Shown one piece after another: positions 13,231 to 20,894 of a stretch of 48,702 nucleotides of DNA. The DNA is taken from contig AEPI01000077.1 of assembly GCA_000193795.2 (NCBI GenBank), positions 1-48,702 on the forward strand, in the 5' to 3' direction. The stretch comes from Neisseria lactamica NS19. Lineage in GTDB: Bacteria; Pseudomonadota; Gammaproteobacteria; Burkholderiales; Neisseriaceae. The notes beneath the pieces are model-generated. The model searched no databases, was not told the DNA's origin, and worked only from the letters and a program-made list of their open reading frames with translations. Both the position numbers and the translations under genes were made by a program. Position 1 is the first letter of the stretch, and each line of letters opens with the position of its first letter.

Positions 13231-14784
13231 ATGAAAAACCTACTCCGTGCGTTGTTTAGTAAAGCCGCACCTAAAACGCCCGATAAACAATCCCAAACGG
13301 CAAATATCGTTAAAAACCGCACTACCCATGAGCATCCGAGCAAAGGGCTGACCCCGCAGTCGCTCCATCGGATTTTGGAAGATGCGGAAAACGGCGATAT
13401 TCAGGCGCAGTCCGAACTCTTTGTCGATATTGAGGAGAAGGACGGCCATATCTTTTCGGAGATGAGTAAACGCAAGCGCGCGGTAATCGGCTTGGATTGG
13501 AATATTGTTCCTCCTCCGAACAGCAGTGAAGCCGAGCGCAAATTGGCCGAAGAAGTAGACGGCTGGCTGAATCAGCTGACCGATTTGGAGGATATGATGT
13601 TCGACCTTTTGGACGCGGTCGGACACGGTTTCTCCTGCGTGGAAATCGAATGGGAAAACCTTGGGTCGTTATGGTTGCCCAAGGCATTCCATCATCGTCC
13701 ACAGGCTTGGTTTAAGGTCAACGCAATGGATGAGGTGTTGTTGCGCAAAGACGGCAGCCCAGATGGCGAAAAGCTGTGGGATTTAGGCTGGATTGTCCAT
13801 AAGCACCGCAGCCGTTCGGGTATTTTGGCAAGAAGCGGTTTGATGCGCACGCTGGTGTGGCCTTATTTGTTCAAGAATTACTCGGTGCGTGATTTGGCCG
13901 AATTTTTGGAGATTTACGGCCTGCCTACCCGAATCGGCAAATATTCCTCCGGTGCGGACGACAAAGATAAGCTCACCCTTTTGAATGCGGTGCGCGAAAT
14001 CGGCCATAACGCGGCGGGCATTATCCCTGAAACCATGCAGATTGAGCTGCTCAACGCGGCCAATGGCAGTGCGGATCCGTTTCAGGCAATGATTGATTGG
14101 GCAGATAAAACCTCTTCAAAGGCGATTTTAGGCGGCACGCTGACCAGTCAGGCAGACGGTAAGACTGCCACTAATGCGCTGGGGAAAGTCCATAACGAGG
14201 TACGTCATGATTTGCTGGTATCCGATGCCAAGCAACTGGCCGGCACATTGACGCACCAATTGATCCTGCCATTGTTGCAACTCAATAAAGGCAATGTCGA
14301 TGTTTCACGGTTGCCGCGCTTCGTGTTCGATACGCAATTGCCTGAAGATTTGACGGTGTACTCCGACTCTTTGCCTAAATTGGTGGAAATCGGTATGAAA
14401 ATTCCGTTGTCGTGGGCGCAGGAAAAATTGGGCATTCCTTTAGCTTCCGGAGACGAGCCGGTATTGGCTTTTCAAACAGATGTTAAAACGGATTTAAAAA
14501 GTGCTCCGTTAAGCTACCGCCGTGTGGCTTTGAGTAAATCGGGCGAGATTGTCGGCGCGGCGCAGGCGGATTTAGATCATGCGGACTTGAGCAAGGTGGC
14601 CTTGCCGGAAATGATTGAGCCGTTTTTGCGCGGCTTGGGCCAGGCTTTGGCCGAAGGCGACAGTTATGAGGATGTGCAGGAGCGCCTGCTGCGCGTTTAT
14701 CCCGACCTGACTGCCGAGCAATTTCAGACGGCCTTGGCGCGTGTGGTTTTTGTGTCGGACTTATGGGGACGGATGAATGGCTGA
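13231..14784 (+). CDS. Portal protein (Mu gp29-like, DUF935)
   Basis: 517 residues. Characteristic DUF935 segments include HPSKGLTPQSLHRILEDAEN, DIEEKDGHIFSEMSKRKRAV and, later, GWIVHKHRSRSGILARSGLM and the GGTLTSQADGKTATNALGKV region. The portal ring is the channel for DNA packaging and joins head to tail. No ribosome site is seen before the ATG because the terminator-like hairpin is there, so the exact start is uncertain. Its end overlaps the next gene by eight bases. Confidence 0.88.
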   Translation: MKNLLRALFSKAAPKTPDKQSQTANIVKNRTTHEHPSKGLTPQSLHRILEDAENGDIQAQSELFVDIEEKDGHIFSEMSKRKRAVIGLDWNIVPPPNSSEAERKLAEEVDGWLNQLTDLEDMMFDLLDAVGHGFSCVEIEWENLGSLWLPKAFHHRPQAWFKVNAMDEVLLRKDGSPDGEKLWDLGWIVHKHRSRSGILARSGLMRTLVWPYLFKNYSVRDLAEFLEIYGLPTRIGKYSSGADDKDKLTLLNAVREIGHNAAGIIPETMQIELLNAANGSADPFQAMIDWADKTSSKAILGGTLTSQADGKTATNALGKVHNEVRHDLLVSDAKQLAGTLTHQLILPLLQLNKGNVDVSRLPRFVFDTQLPEDLTVYSDSLPKLVEIGMKIPLSWAQEKLGIPLASGDEPVLAFQTDVKTDLKSAPLSYRRVALSKSGEIVGAAQADLDHADLSKVALPEMIEPFLRGLGQALAEGDSYEDVQERLLRVYPDLTAEQFQTALARVVFVSDLWGRMNG

Positions 14785-16123
14785 TTTGAGCTACGCATTC
14801 GGCCTTGAGCCTGAACAGGCCGTCAAGTATTTTGAGGGACTGGGCTTTAATGTGCCGTCCGATTGGAAAGTAATGTGGAACGAAGCGCAGGCTAAGGCAC
14901 GGGCGATTGCGGGCATTCACAAGCAGGATATTGCCGCGCAAATCCACGGTGCTTTGTACAAAAGCCTGAAAAACGGTACGTCATTTGAGAAATTCCGTGA
15001 TGATGTGGCAGGCCGTCTGAAACAGCATGATTGGCAGCTGCTGAAAGATGGAGACATTGTGAATGTTGACACCGGAGAAGTAGATGGTAAAGGCATCACG
15101 CGGCATCGACTGGAAACCATTTTCCGTACGCAAATGCAGTCGGCCTATATGGCCGGGCATTGGCAGGCTCTTGAAGATGGTCGGGATGATGCGCCGTGGC
15201 TGCAATACTCGGCCATTTTGGACAGCCGCACCCGGCAGAGCCACGCTGCGGCGCATGGTGCGGTGTATCACATCGACGACCCGTTTTGGGATTACTTCTA
15301 CCCGCCCAACGGCTTCAACTGCCGCTGTACCGTACGGGCGTTTTCAGACCGTGATTTGAAGCGGCGCAATCTGCTGCCGCAAAAGGCACAACTGGAAGAT
15401 ACGGAAGTGGTAGTCAACCGCAAGGGCGACACCCGCCCGGCCAAGGCAGTGAAGCTGGCCGACGGCAGCCGCTTTTATACTGATGCAGGTTTTCAGAACA
15501 ATGTGGGTAAAAGCCATTTGGCCAACTTGGGGCAATTGCAGATGCAGCGTGCAGTGGAACTGCCGCCGAAGCTGGCAAGCGTGGCGATTCAGACGGCCTT
15601 AAAACAGCCCGATTTGATGCGGGCGGTGTCGCAACAGGCGGCGCAAATGGTGCGGCGGGTAGATGCGGAAAAAGTAGCGCGCGGGAAAACGCTGTATGTG
15701 GGCACATTGACCCTACCCGTGTTAGATGCATTGGCGGTAAGGCAAATCTATCCGCAATCCGCCGTGATTTCGATGAGCGACGAACGGGTATTGCACGCTT
15801 TGCGCGACAAGAAGGTCAAGCCGCTGCCGGTGTCATTTTGGGAGCAGATACCCGAACTGCTGCAAGAACCGGAGCAGATTTTATTAGGCAAGGCGGGACG
15901 AAATGACGATGCCAAACAGTTTTTGGCATTTGTGTATCCGCTGCCGGCAGGCAAGGGGAAGCTGGTGGTAACGCTGGACTATGATGTGAAAACCCGACAT
16001 CCGTTTACAGGTAAGAAAGAACATCTGACCTTGAATATGGTCAACACTGGCATGATTGCCGAAACGGATAAACAGGTGGATAGCTTACTGTACGGGTATG
16101 AAACAATATGGAAAAAGCCATAA
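14777..16123 (+). CDS. MuF-type head protein with C-terminal PBECR-like nuclease domain
   Basis: 448 residues. The N-terminal two thirds is a Mu gpF / SPP1 gp7 head morphogenesis protein: RLETIFRTQMQSAYMAGHW near residue 115, and the signature PPNGFNCRCTVRAFSDRDLK (residues 176-195). The C-terminal ~130 residues (ISMSDERVLHAL..., FWEQIPELLQEPEQI, then beta strands ending YGYETIWKKP) have the form of phage-encoded Barnase/EndoU/colicin-like nuclease domains (PBECR) often fused to MuF. The body is internal to the capsid, so the domain could be delivered with the DNA. The nuclease call is by pattern memory, without identified catalytic residues. Confidence 0.75.
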   Translation: MADLSYAFGLEPEQAVKYFEGLGFNVPSDWKVMWNEAQAKARAIAGIHKQDIAAQIHGALYKSLKNGTSFEKFRDDVAGRLKQHDWQLLKDGDIVNVDTGEVDGKGITRHRLETIFRTQMQSAYMAGHWQALEDGRDDAPWLQYSAILDSRTRQSHAAAHGAVYHIDDPFWDYFYPPNGFNCRCTVRAFSDRDLKRRNLLPQKAQLEDTEVVVNRKGDTRPAKAVKLADGSRFYTDAGFQNNVGKSHLANLGQLQMQRAVELPPKLASVAIQTALKQPDLMRAVSQQAAQMVRRVDAEKVARGKTLYVGTLTLPVLDALAVRQIYPQSAVISMSDERVLHALRDKKVKPLPVSFWEQIPELLQEPEQILLGKAGRNDDAKQFLAFVYPLPAGKGKLVVTLDYDVKTRHPFTGKKEHLTLNMVNTGMIAETDKQVDSLLYGYETIWKKP

Positions 16124-16226
16124 AACTCTTTGCCTGATTCGAACAGGATAATACGCGACACGGTAACGTGGCCGTAACCTTTCCAGTAGGAAACCCGAGT
16201 TTTACGGCATTAAGGACAATATACTG
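16121..16226 (+). ncRNA. Candidate structured RNA unit 1 (tandem pair)
   Basis: Closing stem TAAAACTC (16121-16128) pairs with GAGTTTTA (16197-16204). Inside are hairpin CCTG-ATTCGAA-CAGG (16133-16147), hairpin CACG-GTAA-CGTG with a GNRA-type loop (16159-16170) and TTTCC-AGTA-GGAAA (16180-16193). A conserved tail CGGCATTAAGGACAATATAC leads to an ATG at 16227 that opens an 11-codon frame. The unit begins on the stop codon of the MuF gene. The partner unit at 16242 keeps the fold with a different closing stem. I do not recognise a family. Confidence 0.65.
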
Positions 16227-16241
16227 ATGGGGAGAAATAAC

Positions 16242-16349
16242 CAAGTTGGCGGCTTTGCCTGATTCGAACAGGATAAAACAGCAGATAAACCACCGAGGCC
16301 ATTCCGGTTGGCGACCCGCCGACAACTTGGCATTGAGGATAATATACTG
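16242..16349 (+). ncRNA. Candidate structured RNA unit 2 (tandem pair)
   Basis: Closing stem CAAGTTG (16242-16248) pairs with CAACTTG (16323-16329), extended by GCGG with CCGC (16316-16319). The hairpin CCTG-ATTCGAA-CAGG (16258-16272) is identical to unit 1. The tail TTGGCATTGAGGATAATATA leads directly to the gpG-like ATG at 16350. The closing stem differs completely from unit 1 but still pairs, the mark of selection on structure. It may regulate translation of the gene that follows. Confidence 0.65.
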
Positions 16350-16844
16350 ATGATCGAGATAAAAATCAACACAGATGCACTACAAAACGGCTTAAATAAC
16401 ATTGCGCAACGTACAAGCAACACACGGCCGTTGATGACGCAGCTTGCCCGCATCATGCGTAATGCCGTGCTGGACAACTTCGAGGCTGGCGGCCGCCCCG
16501 CGTGGGCTCCGCGCAAGTATCCGTCCGCGCGTGAAGGGTCGGGGCTGTTGCAGGACAGCGGGCGTTTGCGCAATTCGATTACGCCGAGCAGTACGGCCAC
16601 GGAAGCGGTGGTCGGTACCAATGTGGAATATGCGGCCATTCATCACTTCGGCGGACAAACTGCACCGCATACGATATTGCCGAAAAACGGCAAAGCCTTA
16701 AAATTCGGCGGACGGTTTGCCAAACGCGTCAATCACTCCGGCAGTAAGATTCCCGCACGTCCGTTTATGGTTCTCCAACCTGACGACGAACAGGCTTTAG
16801 TTGATGCGGTAAATGATTATTTGGATGCCGCTCTCGGCAATTAA
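16350..16844 (+). CDS. Mu gpG-like virion morphogenesis protein (phage_tail_S family)
   Basis: 164 residues from the ATG at 16350; an earlier in-frame start runs into the candidate RNA structure. Family features: GLNNIAQRTSNTRPLMTQLA, RPAWAPRKYPSAREGSGLLQ, then DSGRLRNSITPSS, YAAIHHFGG and SKIPARPFMVLQPDD. These proteins act in tail completion or head-tail joining. A terminator with a partial uptake word follows. Confidence 0.85.
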   Translation: MIEIKINTDALQNGLNNIAQRTSNTRPLMTQLARIMRNAVLDNFEAGGRPAWAPRKYPSAREGSGLLQDSGRLRNSITPSSTATEAVVGTNVEYAAIHHFGGQTAPHTILPKNGKALKFGGRFAKRVNHSGSKIPARPFMVLQPDDEQALVDAVNDYLDAALGN

Positions 16845-16848
16845 AACA

Positions 16849-16882
16849 AAAACCGTCTGAAATTGCACACAGACGGCTTTTA
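16849..16882 (+). terminator. Terminator after gpG-like gene
   Basis: AACCGTCTG pairs with CAGACGGCT over a ten-base loop and is followed by TTTTA. The arms are a degraded uptake word. The ~160 bases from here to the protease gene are AT-rich and show no clear ribosome site. Confidence 0.65.
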
Positions 16883-17040
16883 TACACCTTTCCCTTATCT
16901 ACCCTTTCCTGAAACGTTTAAATCAATCTGCGAGGGGCTTAAAAGGCTTCTGAAACGGTTTTAAACATATTCTCTTTCCCGTTCCCCGATATTGCTTATT
17001 TTCGTTCCTTACTGACAGTGATTCAGCCTCTTGTGCCGGC

Positions 17041-18117
17041 TTGACGGCGCATCATTCGGCAATGGATACAAAAACCTTTCTTGCCGCCTTATCTGCCGCC
17101 AAAGTCGGAAATACGGACGGCCTTATCAAAATCGTACCCAAAGGTCAATTTGCACCGGTAGACGGACGCACCGATACAGGCGTGGCGCACTGGACGATGA
17201 CTGCCGATTTGGCACGGCAAATCATTGCCGCCTTTGATGCCGGACAAACAGACCTTGTTGTGGACTACGAACACGCCACACTGAAAGCCGCAGAAACCGG
17301 ACAGCAAAATCCTGCCGCCGGTTGGATCAGCAAATATGTGTGGGATGACGATCACGGTCTGATGGGCGAAGTGAAATGGACACAACGCGCAAAAGACATG
17401 ATAGACAGCGGCGAATACCGCTATCTGTCGCCGGTTCTCGAATACGACACATTGGGCAATGTGCGCGGGCTGCACAGTGTGGCGTTGACCAATTCGCCTG
17501 CGCTGGACGGCATGGCTCTGGCTGCATTGAGCCGCCAAAACTCTATCAACCCAAAACAGGAAACCAGTATGAACAAGGAAGCTTTAATCAAGCTCTTGGG
17601 CTTGGCGGCAGATGCCGACGATAAAGCCATTGAAGCGGCTTTGGCCGAAGCACAAGAAAAGCTGGGCGGTAAAACGCTGGCCGAAGCACTGGCCGAACAC
17701 AAAAACGAACCGCAAGGCGGCGAAGGCGGTAAAGGCGATGCCGGCACGCCCGAAGATAATCCGCAAGGCGGTAATGCCGAAGACGGCGAAGTTGCCGAGC
17801 TGAAAGCCCAAGTAGCTGCGTTGAGTAAGAAAGTGATTGCAATGGAAGTGGGCGGCACTTCAGACGGCCTGATCCGTGCAGCACTCTCAGACGGCCGCCT
17901 GCTGCCGCACCAAGAAGCATCTGCACGCCAATTGGCTGCTAAAGACCCGGAGGCATTTAAGAATCTGATGGAAGGCAGTTTGAAGTTGGCCGCGTTGAGT
18001 AAAACGCAAACCGGTGGCAAAGGCGCCCAAGGCGGTGAGCCTGCGTTGACTCCGGAAGAAATCGAAGTAGCCAAGCAATTGGGTATTTCGGCCGCAGATT
18101 ATCAAAAAGCCAAATAA
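17041..18117 (+). CDS. Mu gpI-like prohead protease (with internal scaffold)
   Basis: 358 residues if started at the TTG (17041), or 351 from the ATG at 17062, which gives MDTKTFLAALSAAK and is equally likely; neither has an obvious ribosome site. The protease part contains IKIVPKGQFAPVDGR, the conserved TDLVVDYEHATLKAAETGQQ segment and YRYLSPVLEYD. In Mu, gpI is the protease that matures the prohead and its 3' half is also read from an internal start as the scaffold gpZ. The C-terminal half here is Glu/Ala/Gly-rich, as scaffolds are. Confidence 0.82.
   Translation: MTAHHSAMDTKTFLAALSAAKVGNTDGLIKIVPKGQFAPVDGRTDTGVAHWTMTADLARQIIAAFDAGQTDLVVDYEHATLKAAETGQQNPAAGWISKYVWDDDHGLMGEVKWTQRAKDMIDSGEYRYLSPVLEYDTLGNVRGLHSVALTNSPALDGMALAALSRQNSINPKQETSMNKEALIKLLGLAADADDKAIEAALAEAQEKLGGKTLAEALAEHKNEPQGGEGGKGDAGTPEDNPQGGNAEDGEVAELKAQVAALSKKVIAMEVGGTSDGLIRAALSDGRLLPHQEASARQLAAKDPEAFKNLMEGSLKLAALSKTQTGGKGAQGGEPALTPEEIEVAKQLGISAADYQKAK
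17569..18117 (+). CDS. Internal in-frame scaffold protein (gpZ-like)
   Basis: 182 residues read from an internal ATG in the same frame as the protease, preceded by AGGA. It starts MNKEALIKLLGLAADADDKA and carries an Ala/Glu/Gly-rich linker and a helical C-terminus (EEIEVAKQLGISAADYQKAK). Mu and lambda both make their scaffold this way from the protease gene. Direct sequence support is the good start context. Confidence 0.6.
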   Translation: MNKEALIKLLGLAADADDKAIEAALAEAQEKLGGKTLAEALAEHKNEPQGGEGGKGDAGTPEDNPQGGNAEDGEVAELKAQVAALSKKVIAMEVGGTSDGLIRAALSDGRLLPHQEASARQLAAKDPEAFKNLMEGSLKLAALSKTQTGGKGAQGGEPALTPEEIEVAKQLGISAADYQKAK

Positions 18118-18139
18118 GGCTTTAAACAAGGATTAAACC

Positions 18140-19042
18140 ATGATTATCACTCCAGATACCCTGAAGGCGCTGTTTACCGGCTTTAAGAAAAACTTCCAAG
18201 ACGGCTTGCAAATGGCGGACAGCCAATACAAGGAAATTGCCACTGTTATTCCGTCCTCTACTGCTTCCAATACTTACGGCTGGCTCGGTCAATGGCCTGC
18301 CTTCCGCGAATGGGTGGGCGACCGCGTATTCCAAGATATGAAGGCACACGGCTATGCCATCACTAACAAGCATTTTGAAAGTTCGGTCAAAGTCAACCGC
18401 AACGACATCGAAGACGACAATGTCGGCATTTACGCGCCGATGATGACCGAAATGGGCCGTGCTTCCGCTGTTCATCCAGATGAATTGGTATTTGCTCTGC
18501 TGAAAAACGCGCACGCTACGTTGTGTTATGACGGTCAGAACTTCTTCGACAACGACCACCCGGTATATGAAAAAGTCGATGGCACCGGCCAATCCACCAC
18601 TGTATCCAATATTTTCACCGGTGCCGATACCGCTTGGTATTTGCTGGATACATCACGCGCCCTGAAACCTCTGATTTATCAGGAGCGCAAACCTAAGCAG
18701 TTCACTGCCATGACCGCCGCTACCGACGAAGGCGTATTTATGCGCAACGAATACCGCTACGGCGTGGACGGCCGTTGTAATGTTGGTTTGGGCTTCTGGC
18801 AAATGGCGGCTAAGTCGCAAGAAAAACTGGATGCCGCAGGTTTTGAAAAGGCTTACAACGCAATGGTCAGCCTGAAAGGCGACGGCGGCCGACCGCTGGG
18901 TATCCGCCCCAATGTGCTGCTGGTTCCTCCTTCTTTGGAAAACGCCGCCAAAGAGTTGGTGGAAGGCGACCGCCTGGCGAATGGTGCGTACAACCCGAAC
19001 AAAGGCAAATGCAAGGTAATCGTATCTCCTTGGTTGCTGTAA
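18140..19042 (+). CDS. Major capsid protein (Mu gpT-like)
   Basis: 300 residues. The opening MIITPDTLKALFTGFKKNFQ and the segments ASNTYGWLGQWPAFREWVGD, HFESSVKVNRNDIEDDNVGI and FFDNDHPVYEKVDG are diagnostic for Mu gpT. It forms the icosahedral shell. AAGGATT lies upstream at ribosome-site distance. It follows the protease/scaffold gene by 22 bp and precedes a structured intergenic region. Confidence 0.93.
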   Translation: MIITPDTLKALFTGFKKNFQDGLQMADSQYKEIATVIPSSTASNTYGWLGQWPAFREWVGDRVFQDMKAHGYAITNKHFESSVKVNRNDIEDDNVGIYAPMMTEMGRASAVHPDELVFALLKNAHATLCYDGQNFFDNDHPVYEKVDGTGQSTTVSNIFTGADTAWYLLDTSRALKPLIYQERKPKQFTAMTAATDEGVFMRNEYRYGVDGRCNVGLGFWQMAAKSQEKLDAAGFEKAYNAMVSLKGDGGRPLGIRPNVLLVPPSLENAAKELVEGDRLANGAYNPNKGKCKVIVSPWLL

Positions 19043-19045
19043 CCC

Positions 19046-19225
19046 TTTAGATAGGCGGGCTTTGCCCGCCGAAAGGATAAAAAATGGCGAAAGTAAAAAA
19101 CGTTTCAACACACAGGACGACACATAAAGCGTCGCCCTATATGTTGCCCTGATTCGGAAGGGGTTACGCCCCTCCCAAATAAAGTCTGATTCTACCGCCC
19201 TAAAGGGCGGGGTTTCAACCGAAAA
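19046..19225 (+). ncRNA. Structured intergenic element downstream of gpT (mu-gpT-DE-like)
   Basis: The gap contains several strong hairpins: GGCGGGC-TTT-GCCCGCC inside a CTTT/AAAG stem (about 19046-19077), GGGG-TTACG-CCCC (about 19163), and CCGCCC-TAAA-GGGCGG (about 19196-19211). A short frame ATG GCG AAA GTA runs only 22 codons. A conserved RNA motif downstream of Mu-like gpT genes (mu-gpT-DE) has been described; position and hairpins fit, but I compare from memory only. Confidence 0.5.
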
Positions 19226-19234
19226 GGAAACACG

Positions 19235-19639
19235 ATGAAAAAAACCGAGCAAACGGTTGGCGCAACTGTGAATGTAAACCCCGAAGACGTTAAGTTGCAG
19301 GCGTTTCTTGAGGCTGAAGTCGAAAAATTGAACGCCGAGCTTGAAGCCGCACGTATGCGTATCGCCGAATTGGAAGCTCAATTGGAACAGGCCTCAAGAG
19401 GTGCCGTTGAAGCGGCAGAAGCGCAAGAACGCTATCAGGCAGGCGGTGAAGCGGCGGCCGATGCCGAAGTGGTTGCCGTCAAATCCAAACATGGCCATGC
19501 GTTTTGGCGCAGCGGGTATCACGTTCAGCCGCATTTTACCTTTGTGAAACGTGCCGATTTTGAGCCCGAAGCGTGGGAGCGCCTGCTGGCCGAACCGATG
19601 GCTGTTGTTTGTGAAGCCTTGCCTGTGGAGCAGGATTAA
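19235..19639 (+). CDS. Mu gp35/HI1506-like protein
   Basis: 134 residues. The N-terminal half is a coiled coil (LEAEVEKLNAELEAARMRIA, then ELEAQLEQ); the C-terminal half has KHGHAFWRSGYHVQPHFTFV and FEPEAWERLLAEPMAVV. The second part resembles a small tail-associated domain found just after the capsid gene in Mu-like phages of Haemophilus and Neisseria. The role is probably structural. The stop touches the next ATG. Confidence 0.7.
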   Translation: MKKTEQTVGATVNVNPEDVKLQAFLEAEVEKLNAELEAARMRIAELEAQLEQASRGAVEAAEAQERYQAGGEAAADAEVVAVKSKHGHAFWRSGYHVQPHFTFVKRADFEPEAWERLLAEPMAVVCEALPVEQD

Positions 19640-20064
19640 TGGCTTACGCAACGGTTGCCGATTTGGTGGCGCGTTATACCGAGCCGACGATTGCAGGTCT
19701 GACCGACCTGACGCGCGTGGGAAGCGTGAATGCCGAAATTGCGCAACAAGGTTTGGATGATGCCTCCGCCGAAATCGACGGCTATCTGGCATCGCGCTAT
19801 GAATTGCCGTTGCCTGCCCCTGTGCGCCTGTTGAGCCTTTATTGCTGCGACATTGCCGTTTACCGTTTGGCAACGGGCAAGCGCCAACTGACGGAAGATA
19901 TGGTGCACCGATATGAGGCGGCGATTGCGTATCTCAAATTGGTGGCATCAGGCAAAGCTGGTTTGGGTGTGGCTGAAAATGCCGACCCCAAGCCGGCCGT
20001 GCAAGGTGATGCGGTGATGTTTGCCGCCAAGGAAAAGGTGTTCGGCCGTGATAGCGTCTATTGA
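19639..20064 (+). CDS. DUF1320 / Mu gp36-like head-tail connector
   Basis: 141 residues with the DUF1320 pattern: MAYATVADLVARYTEPTIAG, an acidic DDASAEIDGYLASRYELPLP segment, and LLSLYCCDIAVYRLATGKRQ. Proteins of this type form a connector ring between portal and tail. It is in the expected order (gpT, gp35, gp36, gp37) and overlaps the next gene. Confidence 0.85.
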   Translation: MAYATVADLVARYTEPTIAGLTDLTRVGSVNAEIAQQGLDDASAEIDGYLASRYELPLPAPVRLLSLYCCDIAVYRLATGKRQLTEDMVHRYEAAIAYLKLVASGKAGLGVAENADPKPAVQGDAVMFAAKEKVFGRDSVY

Positions 20065-20719
20065 ACAAGCCATCAAACAGCGTCTTTCAGACGGCCTTGG
20101 CCAAATGGTCAGCGGTGTGCATACCTACGGCGGTGAATTTGACGGCGAAGGCTTGGCTCAAGTGGTCAACCGGTTCCCCGCCGTTTGGATCATGTTTGCC
20201 GGCATCACCGACAGCGAGCCCCATGATACGCGCCGTACACGCTACCAAGTCACCGGCCGCTTTACTGTCTTAGTCGGCGACCGTGCCAGCGGCAGCGAGG
20301 CAGACAGCCGCTTCGGCGGTTTGCACCGGAATGATGTCGGTACTTACCGGCTGATGCAGACCGTGCGCCTGTTGCTGATCAATCAGACTATGGGTTTGTG
20401 TATAGGCCGTCTGAAGCCGGGCAAAGCAAAAAGCCTGTTTTCTAAACAAATGGAGTTGGACGCAATCAGCGTATTCGCGCTGGATTTTGAAACGCATTGG
20501 TTCGAAGACGCACTGCGAGACGGCGATTGGCCACGACCTGCGGTTTCAGATGCTCAACAGGCGCAAGTATATGCCGATGTATCCGAATACCAAGGCCGTA
20601 CCGACCCGGAACATCCTGACTTGAAAGGCGCAAACCTTGAGCTGCGTATCCCGCCCAAAAAACCAAACCAACCCGCCGATATGGCGGCCACCGTTAAAAC
20701 CGAGGTAAAACATGACTGA
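20048..20719 (+). CDS. DUF1834 / Mu gp37-like protein
   Basis: 223 residues from the GTG at 20048 (VIASIEQAIKQRLSDGLGQM). An upstream ATG in frame lies well inside the preceding gene. Segments such as TYGGEFDGEGLAQVVNRFPA and FTVLVGDRASGSEADSRFGG are typical of DUF1834 tail-terminator-like proteins. Likely role: tail completion at the head-proximal end. Overlaps both neighbours. Confidence 0.82.
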   Translation: MIASIEQAIKQRLSDGLGQMVSGVHTYGGEFDGEGLAQVVNRFPAVWIMFAGITDSEPHDTRRTRYQVTGRFTVLVGDRASGSEADSRFGGLHRNDVGTYRLMQTVRLLLINQTMGLCIGRLKPGKAKSLFSKQMELDAISVFALDFETHWFEDALRDGDWPRPAVSDAQQAQVYADVSEYQGRTDPEHPDLKGANLELRIPPKKPNQPADMAATVKTEVKHD

Positions 20720-20894
20720 AACCATTAAAGTTCGTGCCGCCGCAGGTCTGCAAGTACCTATGGCAGGCAAGCCACATGAATATATTACCGACCAAGAAAC
20801 GGTCGAAGTGCCGAATGCCGCGTATTACCTGCGCTGTATTCACTACGGTGACTTGGTTATTGTTGAGGACAAACCGAAAGGCAACAAATCATGA
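20712..20894 (+). CDS. DUF2635 / Mu gp38-like small protein
   Basis: 60 residues, MTETIKVRAAAGLQVPMAGK then EYITDQETVEVPNAAYYLRC, ending in DKPKGNKS. This small basic family sits between gp37 and the sheath gene in Mu-like phages. Its exact role is not known to me. It overlaps gp37 and the sheath gene by a few bases each. Confidence 0.78.
   Translation: MTETIKVRAAAGLQVPMAGKPHEYITDQETVEVPNAAYYLRCIHYGDLVIVEDKPKGNKS

Noticed and set aside
16133..16147. tRNA T-arm-like hairpin with TTCGA loop
   Set aside because: The remaining cloverleaf (acceptor, D and anticodon arms) is not present; better explained as a hairpin within the tandem RNA unit.
16217..16240. CTGATG plus GAAA similar to a hammerhead ribozyme core
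   Set aside because: The conserved CUGANGA and stems in right spacing are not met; the ATG is better read as a start codon.
16121..16349. Integron attC-like recombination sites
   Set aside because: No GTTRRRY/RYYYAAC core sites at the ends of the units.
19084..19152. 22-codon frame MAKVKNVSTHR... after the capsid gene
   Set aside because: Although preceded by AAAGGAT, it is inside the structured element and has no recognisable domain; not called as a gene.
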